Positions 1 through 4,727 of a stretch of 6,033 bases of DNA are shown here, piece by piece. Source of the stretch: an uncultured cyanobacterium (GTDB taxonomy: Bacteria; Cyanobacteriota; Vampirovibrionia; Gastranaerophilales; Gastranaerophilaceae); contig CAMTNN010000098.1 in assembly GCA_947073895.1 (NCBI GenBank), forward strand, positions 1 to 6,033, read 5' to 3'. Under the pieces are notes generated by a model. That model saw only the letters and a program-made list of their open reading frames with translations, made no database searches and was not told where the DNA came from. Numbering within the stretch: position 1 is the stretch's first letter; every line of letters begins with the position of its first letter. The translations under genes were made by a program, and so were the position numbers.

Positions 1-1167
1 TTTGCATCCGGCATATTTGAGTCTTAGTGCCATATCGTTTGCTCGAATTCCTGAAACCACAATCTCTTTTTTTGCTTCACTAATTTCTTCAAACTGTGCA
101 TCCCATAGCCAAGAAACATCGCGTCCGTCGGCATAATTATCATTGATTACAATTAGAATATTAGACTCTAAGTCTACTGTTTTTAGGACTTCGTTTGCAC
201 CTATCGGGTTTTTAATAAGCTGTATTAGAGTGTGCTTTCCGTTAATATGTTTAACTTCGCTTCTTCCGAAGGCAACTTTAAATGTTTCAAGATTCTTTTG
301 AATATCATTTAAACCTAATTCAAGAGCTAAAGCGATGGCTCCGAGAGCGTTATAAGCATTAAATAGCCCTACAAGAGGTACTGAATATTCAATTCCGTTG
401 ATGTTTAGTACGGAATGTGTTTTATGCAAGGTTACGTCAGCTTTATATTTAGGCTCAACTCGTTTGTATCCACAATCACAGAAATAGTGCCCTTGTTGAG
501 CAAAGAATTTTTTGTTGTATTTTAGAGCTTTTCCGCAGTTAGGACAGTTGAATGCTTCTTCTACTTCAATTTTTTTGCCGTTTTCTCCATAAACATTTTC
601 TATTCCGTAAAAAATAGGTGTTTTGTTTTTTGATGTAAATGTTGCAACAAGCGGGTCATCTGCATTTAAAACCAGTTGTAAGTCAGGTTTTTTGTCGATT
701 CCTTTTTGGATAAGTTTTTTTGTAGTTGCAAGTTCTCCGTATCTGTCTAATTGGTCACGGAAAAGGTTTGTTACAAGAAGATAGTCTGCGTCAAACTTAT
801 CATAAATCTTTTCTAAATATGCTTCATCAGATTCAAGAACCGAATAATCGGCTGGTTTAAACGGATTAATTCCAAGTGCAAGGGCGTTAACCACTCCTGT
901 GAGCATATTTGCGCCCATTGAGTTGTTTATTACAGATTTATTGATTAAATGCGTTATTAAGCCTGATGTTGTTGTTTTACCGTTTGTGCCTGTTACATTG
1001 AGTTTTGATTTGATAATGTATTTGTTTGCATATTTCAAAAAATCAGGGCAAAGTTTCAAAACAAGCATGCCAATAACAGAAGTTCCTGATGACAATTTTG
1101 TTATTCTCATCCCTGTATAAACGGTTTTTGCGGTAATTAGCGATAAATAGAATCTGAATTTACCCAA
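1..1167 (-). CDS. murT: Lipid II isoglutaminyl synthase subunit MurT (3' end beyond the window)
   Basis: This Mur-ligase-like protein is the synthase half of MurT/GatD, which amidates the α-carboxyl of D-glutamate in lipid II using ammonia from GatD; it acts in the cytoplasm at the inner membrane face. The 389 visible residues show the ATP-binding loop TGTNGKTTT (59-67), the Mur middle-domain signatures ESDEAYL (about 133) and NLFRDQLDRYGE (about 154), an inserted zinc ribbon with Cys 208, 211, 230 and 232, and the start of the MurT-specific C-terminal domain (DUF1727) with NDNYADGRDVSWLWD (342-356), the region holding the aspartate that completes the GatD active site. S. aureus MurT is about 437 residues, so roughly 50 are missing. 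The TTG start is chosen because GGAGG lies 8 nt upstream and the N-terminus fits the family; the in-frame ATG at 1110 has no such site. A gatD gene is expected just beyond the left edge. Confidence 0.93.
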   Translation of the reverse strand, partial: MGKFRFYLSLITAKTVYTGMRITKLSSGTSVIGMLVLKLCPDFLKYANKYIIKSKLNVTGTNGKTTTSGLITHLINKSVINNSMGANMLTGVVNALALGINPFKPADYSVLESDEAYLEKIYDKFDADYLLVTNLFRDQLDRYGELATTKKLIQKGIDKKPDLQLVLNADDPLVATFTSKNKTPIFYGIENVYGENGKKIEVEEAFNCPNCGKALKYNKKFFAQQGHYFCDCGYKRVEPKYKADVTLHKTHSVLNINGIEYSVPLVGLFNAYNALGAIALALELGLNDIQKNLETFKVAFGRSEVKHINGKHTLIQLIKNPIGANEVLKTVDLESNILIVINDNYADGRDVSWLWDAQFEEISEAKKEIVVSGIRANDMALRLKYAGCK

Positions 1168-1247
1168 GAAATAATCCTCCAAGCGTATTTTATTTTTATA
1201 AATAATAAAATATAATTTAATAATAATACAAAAAGAACGGAAAAGTT
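1168..1247. promoter_or_regulatory. Divergent AT-rich promoter region between murT and the small-gene cluster
   Basis: This 80-bp spacer separates two divergent genes and must hold both promoters unless either is read from elsewhere. On the plus strand a perfect TATAAT lies at 1211-1216, about 32 nt before the ATG at 1248, but the matching -35 position (TTTATT or TTTTAT near 1188-1194) is weak. On the minus strand TATAAA at 1200-1195 is the best -10 for murT, again with a poor -35. The region is almost entirely A and T, so chance matches are likely; the location is firmer than the exact boxes. Confidence 0.4.
1176..1180 (-). promoter_or_regulatory. Shine-Dalgarno site fixing the TTG start of murT
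   Basis: GGAGG on the minus strand sits 8 nt before the TTG at 1167. No comparable purine-rich site precedes the next in-frame ATG (1110), so this site decides for the non-ATG start. Confidence 0.75.
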
Positions 1248-1598
1248 ATGGTTTTTACAATCTTAATATCAATAGTTTTTGTAGCTGAATTAATAATTGC
1301 ATTTACAGTTTTCTCTGCGCTTAGACGTTGGAGTAAGAAGGTAAATGAATTAAATTTAACATTGAGTTACTTGAAGCCTTCTATAAAGGACATTTGTGAG
1401 TTAACAAGAAAAATTTCAGAACAGTTAGTTGAGTTTTCTGAGCGTTTTGTTGAGAAAATTAATAGTAAAGGTGAAGAGCTTGTTATAAGACAGATTTCAC
1501 GTATGGTTTTAAGTGCTTTTTTGTTTAAAAAACTTCGTAAAACAAAAGTAATAAAATTGCTTGGTAAGGGTTTATCCTTGCTTCAAATCGTGGTATAA
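1248..1598 (+). CDS. Small single-TM protein, unknown function, DUF948-like layout
   Basis: I do not recognise a family for this 116-residue protein. A hydrophobic helix at residues 2-23 (VFTILISIVFVAEL and onward) is followed at once by basic residues RRWSKK, so it is probably an inner-membrane protein with the remainder in the cytoplasm. Residues 30-80 look like a charged amphipathic helix or coiled coil (LTRKISEQLVEFSERFVEKI). The C-terminus is lysine-rich and hydrophobic (KKLRKTKVIKLLGKGLSLLQ). The layout, a short TM helix followed by coiled coil, resembles the DUF948-like protein two genes downstream, and both sit directly before a YtxH-like gene. The ribosome site is weak (ACGGAAAAG). 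Its stop codon overlaps a TATAAT sequence that could start transcription of the next gene. The reading frame is plausibly real from its position, spacing and membrane topology; the function is unknown. Confidence 0.7.
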   Translation: MVFTILISIVFVAELIIAFTVFSALRRWSKKVNELNLTLSYLKPSIKDICELTRKISEQLVEFSERFVEKINSKGEELVIRQISRMVLSAFLFKKLRKTKVIKLLGKGLSLLQIVV

Positions 1599-1599
1599 T
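1591..1599 (+). promoter_or_regulatory. Possible extended -10 promoter before the first YtxH-like gene
   Basis: TGGTATAAT matches the extended -10 consensus TGnTATAAT exactly and overlaps the stop codon of the upstream gene. It lies 29 nt before the ATG at 1629. The -35 position (TTTATC, 1571-1576, 17-nt spacer) is poor, which extended -10 promoters tolerate. In such AT-rich DNA this may be chance. Confidence 0.35.
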
Positions 1600-1628
1600 A
1601 AGATATGTATAATAAAAAGAGGTTAATT

Positions 1629-1940
1629 ATGAGCAAAGAAAAATCTTCAATAGGTTTTGGAATAGGATTGCTTGCAGGTGTTGTAGGCGGACTTGTTGCT
1701 GGTATTTTGTATGCACCGTGTCCCGGTGAAGAAATGAGAGCAAAAGTTAAAGATACAGTATGTGATTTAGCTGAAAAACACTCACCAGCTATTAATGAAG
1801 CAAAAAAACAAGCGCTTGAATCAGTTGATTTGTTGAAATACAAGCTTGAGCGTCAATACAAAAAGTTCGGTAATATGCTTAAATCAAAAAAACTTCGCCG
1901 TGCAAAAGAGCTCGAAAGCGAAACAAATTTTGATTGGTAG
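1629..1940 (+). CDS. YtxH-like glycine-zipper envelope protein (first copy)
   Basis: The protein has 103 residues. Its N-terminal hydrophobic helix carries glycines exactly every fourth residue (9, 13, 17, 21, 25), followed by GILYAPCPGEEMR (25-37), the YtxH-family signature 'GxLxAPxxGxExR' at the end of the helix. The rest is a lysine- and glutamate-rich helix ending in a basic stretch (KSKKLRRAKE). YtxH proteins are small, general-stress-associated membrane proteins in Gram-positives; their molecular role is poorly known. I chose ATG 1629 because AAAGAGG lies 6 nt upstream; an ATG at 1605 would add eight residues but has no ribosome site and sits where a promoter start would fall. It is probably co-transcribed with the DUF948-like gene 23 nt downstream. 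Cys31 replaces the lysine common at this position, as in the second copy. Confidence 0.8.
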   Translation: MSKEKSSIGFGIGLLAGVVGGLVAGILYAPCPGEEMRAKVKDTVCDLAEKHSPAINEAKKQALESVDLLKYKLERQYKKFGNMLKSKKLRRAKELESETNFDW

Positions 1941-1963
1941 TTTGAGATATAAAAGGGGAAAAA

Positions 1964-2323
1964 ATGGAGCAACTATATCAGGGTTTAACTTTTTTAGCTT
2001 ACACAACAGGTGTTATTGTAATATTAGTTGGTGTAATGCTTGTTAAGGTTCTTTTTGATGTTTCAAAACTTACAAAGAATCTTGATGAGACTACAACTAT
2101 TATTAAAACAGAGTTAGAACCTACTTTGAAAAATCTTAACAAATCAGTTGAGATTGTGAGCGGTATTATTATTAAAGCAGATGAAGGGGTGCAGAAAGTT
2201 CGCAGCTTTATATCAAAAACTCCTTTGAAATTATTTGGACAATTGTCATCTTTTGCAGGAAAAGCTACTGGAGGTTTCTTTAAAGGGCTTTGCAGTGCAT
2301 TTAAAATGTTCGCTAAAAGATAG
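1964..2323 (+). CDS. DUF948-like single-TM coiled-coil protein
   Basis: The protein has 119 residues. One strong TM helix spans about residues 11-33 (a run of Val, Ile, Leu and Gly), followed by a polar helix (34-80) with regularly spaced Leu, Ile and Val (VSKLTKNLDETTTIIKTELE, then LKNLNKSVEI), typical of the DUF948 type often found next to YtxH genes. The C-terminal third (85-119) is Lys-, Phe- and Gly-rich and could be amphipathic. The protein is likely anchored in the inner membrane; no function is established. The start has a good ribosome site (AAAAGGGG, about 5 nt spacing). The gene lies 23 nt after the first YtxH-like gene and 74 nt before the second. The spacing suggests co-transcription with the former, while the latter may also have its own promoter. 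Family assignment rests on layout and composition. Confidence 0.72.
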   Translation: MEQLYQGLTFLAYTTGVIVILVGVMLVKVLFDVSKLTKNLDETTTIIKTELEPTLKNLNKSVEIVSGIIIKADEGVQKVRSFISKTPLKLFGQLSSFAGKATGGFFKGLCSAFKMFAKR

Positions 2324-2341
2324 ACAGATTGTATACCCGAA

Positions 2342-2370
2342 TTGGCGATAAAAAAAATTATCACTATAGT
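2342..2370 (+). promoter_or_regulatory. Candidate promoter of the second YtxH-like gene
   Basis: TTGGCG (2342-2347) and TATAGT (2365-2370) are separated by 17 nt, a good match to the housekeeping-sigma consensus. Transcription would begin near 2377, about 20 nt before the ATG at 2398 and just ahead of the AGAAGGAG ribosome site. A short imperfect palindrome (GCGATAA ... TTATCAC, 2345-2364) fills the spacer and could bind a regulator, though it may be incidental. Confidence 0.55.
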
Positions 2371-2397
2371 TAAACTACAATAGAAGGAGAAAATATT

Positions 2398-2667
2398 ATG
2401 TCAGTAACAAGATTTTTAGCAGGTTTTGCAGTAGGAGCAGCATTAGGCGCAGTTGCAGGTATTCTTTTAGCACCAAAATCAGGTGAAGAAACTAGAGAAA
2501 TGCTTGGCGACATGGCTTCTGATATTGCAAAGAAAACTGATGCAAGAGTGAAAGATATCCAAAAAAAGGCTGATGACATTGTTTCAGATGTTCAAGAAAG
2601 AAGCGAAGAAATCATGTCTAAACTTCAGAGCATGCTCAAAAAAGAAGAAGAAGGCGCTGAAGCGTAA
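2398..2667 (+). CDS. YtxH-like glycine-zipper envelope protein (second copy)
   Basis: This 89-residue protein is a clear member of the YtxH type: a hydrophobic helix with glycines at 9, 13, 17 and 21, then GILLAPKSGEETR (21-33), the canonical signature. Residues 34-89 form one long, highly charged helix (DIQKKADDIVSDVQERSEEI), probably a coiled coil, ending in an acidic tail (KKEEEGAEA). It shares AGIL-x-AP-x-x-GEE-x-R with the first copy, so the two are probably paralogues, although their C-terminal tails differ in charge (acidic here, basic there). The ribosome site AGAAGGAG is strong and a promoter lies directly upstream, so this is perhaps the best expressed gene of the cluster. A hairpin terminator follows 24 nt after the stop. 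In B. subtilis, YtxH belongs to the general stress set; whether that holds here is unknown. Confidence 0.88.
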   Translation: MSVTRFLAGFAVGAALGAVAGILLAPKSGEETREMLGDMASDIAKKTDARVKDIQKKADDIVSDVQERSEEIMSKLQSMLKKEEEGAEA

Positions 2668-2690
2668 GGATATTTTAACGCAAAGTGAGT

Positions 2691-2723
2691 AAAAAGAGGG
2701 GTTTATAAAAATCTCTCTTTTTT
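2691..2723 (+). terminator. Intrinsic terminator after the small-gene cluster
   Basis: AAAAAGAG (2691-2698) pairs with CTCTTTTT (2715-2722). Inner G-U/G-C pairs (GGG with TCT) and further T-A pairs close around an AT-rich loop, and the 3' arm forms a T-run. It is weaker than the two other terminators here because few G-C pairs contribute. Confidence 0.6.
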
Positions 2724-2725
2724 GT

Positions 2726-2754
2726 TTGACTTATAAAATTTTTTATAATAAAAT
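2726..2754 (+). promoter_or_regulatory. Promoter of tRNA-Leu (and possibly of HIT-speE)
   Basis: TTGACT (2726-2731) and TAAAAT (2749-2754) are separated by 17 nt, placing the start near 2761, a few bases before the mature tRNA 5' end. An alternative -10, TATAAT at 2744-2749, would pair with TTTGTT at 2721-2726, also at 17 nt. Either choice puts the promoter in the short gap between the upstream terminator and the tRNA. Confidence 0.6.
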
Positions 2755-2767
2755 AGTTAAGTCGTCT

Positions 2768-2854
2768 GCTCCAGTGGCGGAATCGGTAGACGCGTTGGAC
2801 TTAAAATCCAATCGGGGTTCACCCTCGGTGCCAGTTCAAGTCTGGCCTGGAGCA
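2768..2854 (+). tRNA. tRNA-Leu (anticodon UAA)
   Basis: A complete cloverleaf can be drawn by hand. The acceptor stem is GCTCCAG (2768-2774) with CTGGAGC (2847-2853) and discriminator A 2854. The anticodon stem is TTGGA/TCCAA (2795-2799, 2807-2811) around CTTAAAA, giving anticodon TAA at 2802-2804. A long class II variable arm (2813-2827) has CGGGG paired with CCTCG. The T stem is GCCAG/CTGGC around TTCAAGT (2830-2846). The long variable arm and discriminator A agree with leucine identity; it reads UUA codons, which are common in this AT-rich genome. The 3' CCA is not encoded. There is no intron in the anticodon loop, where most Cyanobacteria carry a group I intron. Confidence 0.97.
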
Positions 2855-2859
2855 ATTTT

Positions 2860-2888
2860 AAAGGCCTGTAGCAATACAGGCCTTTTTT
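2860..2888 (+). terminator. Strong intrinsic terminator between tRNA-Leu and the HIT gene
   Basis: AAAGGCCTGTA (2860-2870) pairs perfectly with TACAGGCCTTT (2875-2885) around the tetraloop GCAA, followed by T-run 2883-2888. It begins six bases after the tRNA and ends 14 nt before the start codon of the next gene, so it would end tRNA transcription but also stands between the only visible promoter and HIT-speE. Confidence 0.9.
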
Positions 2889-2902
2889 AAAAGGAGTAAG
2901 AA

Positions 2903-3220
2903 ATGGCTGATTGTATTTTTTGTAAAATCATAAACGGTGACTTCGGAACAGAGTTCGTTTATGAGAATGATTTTGCTGTTGTATTTAAGGATATTAATCC
3001 TAAGGCCGATACACATCTTTTAGTTGTTCCGAGACTTCATGTTGAATCACTTAATGAACTTGATGACGAAGTATTGTTAGGTAAATTAATGATGACAGTT
3101 AAGGAAGTTACTAAGAAGCTTGGACTGAAAGCTTATAGAACAGTTATTAATACAGGTAAAGATGCAGGACAAGAAGTCTTTCACTTACATATACACATTT
3201 TATCAGGAGGCTTAAAATAA
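2903..3220 (+). CDS. HIT-family (HinT-type) nucleotide phosphoramidase/hydrolase
   Basis: This 105-residue protein is a complete small HIT protein of the HinT branch, cytoplasmic and normally a homodimer. It begins with the zinc-type CIFCKI motif (Cys4, Cys7) typical of the bacterial branch. In the middle it has DINPKADTHLLVVP (30-43), and it ends with the histidine triad H94-L-H96-I-H98 followed by the conserved SGG. Asn83 in VINTGKDAGQEVFH fits the usual active-site asparagine. HinT enzymes cleave aminoacyl- and other adenosine phosphoramidates; the physiological substrate is usually unclear. AAGGAG stands 6 nt before the ATG. The stop overlaps the speE start by one base (TAATG), implying translational coupling. 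No promoter fits between the upstream terminator and this gene. At 105 residues it is slightly shorter than E. coli HinT (119), with no motif missing. Confidence 0.94.
   Translation: MADCIFCKIINGDFGTEFVYENDFAVVFKDINPKADTHLLVVPRLHVESLNELDDEVLLGKLMMTVKEVTKKLGLKAYRTVINTGKDAGQEVFHLHIHILSGGLK
3205..3210 (+). promoter_or_regulatory. speE ribosome site embedded in the HIT coding sequence
   Basis: AGGAGG lies 9 nt before the speE ATG (3220) and is formed by the codons for the conserved Ser-Gly-Gly after the HIT triad. With the TAATG overlap it marks coupled translation of the two genes. Confidence 0.8.
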
Positions 3221-4071
3221 TGAAAAACGGTATAGAAAACGGTTACTATCACGAAATTACACCTGGTGGTTACGGAATTTCAATAAAAGCAGGAAAAGTT
3301 TTATTTTCTGATCAATCTGATTTTCAAAAAGTTGAAGTTTTTGAAACAGATTCAGATTTAGGAAGAGTATTAACTCTTGATGATTTGATGATGACAACAG
3401 AAGGTGACGAGTATCATTATCACGAAATGATTGCACATATTCCTATGATGCACCATAAAGCGCCTAAAACAGTTCTTGTAATCGGCGGTGGCGATGGTGG
3501 AACTGTTCGTGAAGTTCTTAAGCATGATACTGTTGAAAAAGTTGTACTTTGTGAAATTGACGGTATGGTAATTGATGCTTGTAAAAAATTCTTGCCTACA
3601 ATCGCTTGCGAATTAGATAACCCTAAATGCGAAATTTTGGTAGAAGATGCTATTGAATATATCAAAGGTAAAGAAAATATGTTTGATATCGTTCTAATCG
3701 ACTCAACAGACCCAATGGGCCCTGGTGAAGGTTTGTTTACAGAAGAATTTTATACAAATGTAAAACGTTCTTTAAAAGAAGGCGGTATTATTGCTGCGCA
3801 ATCTGAATCACCTTTTACAAATAAAGAAGAAATCAAAAAAATGTACACATTATTGAAAAAAGTGTTCCCAATTGTTAGCACTTATACTTCAAATATTCCA
3901 ACATATCCGGGTGGATATTGGGCTTGGGCATTCTGCTCAGAATCTGTAAAACCGCTTTCATACTGGGACGAAAGACGCGGAAGTGAAATTACAAAAACTT
4001 GTAAAATCTATAACAAAGAGTACCACGAAGCAAGATTTGCGCTTCCGAATTACTTGAAAGAGTTATTATAA
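3220..4071 (+). CDS. speE: Polyamine aminopropyltransferase (spermidine synthase)
   Basis: This 283-residue full-length cytoplasmic enzyme transfers the aminopropyl group of decarboxylated S-adenosylmethionine to putrescine, giving spermidine and methylthioadenosine. It has the N-terminal β-sheet domain with DEYHYHEM (63-70), the cofactor-binding GGGDGG (89-94), the acidic residue pair E112-I-D114 that holds the ribose/adenosine, VEDA (141-144), the catalytic D161 in DSTDP, the GPGEGLFTEEFY gate region (167-178) and PTYPGGYWAWAF (227-238) near the substrate pocket. Length and motifs match bacterial SpeE of the B. subtilis/Thermotoga type. It is translationally coupled to the HIT gene upstream and closed by a strong terminator. 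No decarboxylase for S-adenosylmethionine or putrescine-forming enzyme is visible, so the rest of the pathway must lie elsewhere. Exact polyamine specificity (putrescine or a longer amine) cannot be read from sequence by eye. Confidence 0.96.
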   Translation: MKNGIENGYYHEITPGGYGISIKAGKVLFSDQSDFQKVEVFETDSDLGRVLTLDDLMMTTEGDEYHYHEMIAHIPMMHHKAPKTVLVIGGGDGGTVREVLKHDTVEKVVLCEIDGMVIDACKKFLPTIACELDNPKCEILVEDAIEYIKGKENMFDIVLIDSTDPMGPGEGLFTEEFYTNVKRSLKEGGIIAAQSESPFTNKEEIKKMYTLLKKVFPIVSTYTSNIPTYPGGYWAWAFCSESVKPLSYWDERRGSEITKTCKIYNKEYHEARFALPNYLKELL

Positions 4072-4072
4072 T

Positions 4073-4105
4073 AAAAAGGCGGTGATAAGTTCACCGCCTT
4101 TTTTT
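4073..4105. terminator. Bidirectional intrinsic terminator between speE and the class II aldolase gene
   Basis: AAAAAGGCGGTGA (4073-4085) pairs perfectly with TCACCGCCTTTTT (4091-4103) around TAAGT. A-runs on the left and T-runs on the right give a U-tract in both directions, so it ends both converging transcripts. It begins one base after the speE stop and overlaps the stop codon of the minus-strand gene (4104-4106). Confidence 0.92.
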
Positions 4106-4727
4106 ATCTTAATCCTAAAATTTCCTGAGCTTGAGATTCATTTAATAATTTTGCACCGCCTAAAATTTCTGTATTCAAAACAACCTGTGCATAAGATTCT
4201 GCAAGTTCAAGTTTTAAATAAGCATCTTCAATTGTTTTAGAAGCTACAATAAATCCATGATTTGCCATTAAAACCGCATCATATTTATCAAAATATTTAA
4301 CGGTGTTATCTACGAGTTCCTTCGTTGATGGAAGCGCATAATCTGCTAAAGGAATACCGCCAAAATAAAAAACATTCTCTGCCATAATAGGCGCCATTAA
4401 ATCTCTACCTGCAGAAGCAAAACTGCTTAAATATGGCGCATGAACATGGATTATATAATTTATTTCGGGTCTTTGTTTATAAATTTCGATATGCAGAAAC
4501 TTCTCACTTGAAGGCTTTTTTCCTTTTTCAAGAGATTGTCCTTCAAAATCAGTGTAAACAATATGTTTCTTTTCAAGGTAACCATTAGCAGAACCCGATG
4601 TTGTAATTAATATACCATCTTTGTATCTTGCAGAAATGTTTCCTGAATATCCCGGAGTATAATTTTTTTCTCCACAAAGCTTACCGTAGCTGATAATTTG
4701 TTTCTCAAGTTTTTGTCTGCAAAACAT
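4104..4727 (-). CDS. Class II aldolase/adducin-family protein (sugar-phosphate aldolase or dehydratase type)
   Basis: The 207 residues cover the whole fold of the L-fuculose-1-phosphate aldolase family, whose zinc enzymes cleave or dehydrate ketose 1-phosphates in the cytoplasm. All hallmark positions are present: the phosphate-binding GNIS (29-32) and TTSGS (42-46), acidic E75 in SSEKFLH, the metal ligands H94 and H96 in HVHAPY, and the third histidine H157 in ANHGF. Members include FucA, AraD, the methylthioribulose-1-phosphate dehydratase MtnB and the methylthioribulose-phosphate aldolases; I cannot separate these by eye. The gene begins on the last base of the upstream LptD-like gene's stop codon (TAATG), with GGAAGAGG as ribosome site, so the two are translationally coupled. 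It converges with speE, which makes methylthioadenosine. That makes a role in methylthio-sugar salvage an attractive but unproven guess. Confidence 0.88.
   Translation of the reverse strand: MFCRQKLEKQIISYGKLCGEKNYTPGYSGNISARYKDGILITTSGSANGYLEKKHIVYTDFEGQSLEKGKKPSSEKFLHIEIYKQRPEINYIIHVHAPYLSSFASAGRDLMAPIMAENVFYFGGIPLADYALPSTKELVDNTVKYFDKYDAVLMANHGFIVASKTIEDAYLKLELAESYAQVVLNTEILGGAKLLNESQAQEILGLR

Noticed and set aside
899..1120. Open frame of 73 residues on the plus strand
   Set aside because: It lies entirely opposite the well-conserved murT coding sequence and has no ribosome site.
1605..1628. Upstream ATG extending the first YtxH-like protein by eight residues
   Set aside because: It has no ribosome site, while the ATG at 1629 has AAAGAGG at good spacing and gives the usual short YtxH N-terminus.
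1583..2579. Several minus-strand open frames (1583-1843, 1999-2364, 2370-2579) and a plus-strand frame at 1846-2046
   Set aside because: All overlap the better supported YtxH/DUF948-like genes, lack ribosome sites and show composition expected from mirror frames.
2795..2863. Promoter inside the tRNA for HIT-speE
   Set aside because: TTGGAC at 2795 and TTCAAG at 2835 have no acceptable -10 partner at 16-18 nt; matches are weak and explained by tRNA structure.
2860..2888. T-box or other riboswitch before the HIT gene
   Set aside because: Only a simple hairpin is present; there is no specifier loop, antiterminator or conserved T-box sequence, and the leader is too short.
3420..3665. Minus-strand frame of 81 residues
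   Set aside because: It is fully inside speE, whose motifs are unmistakable.
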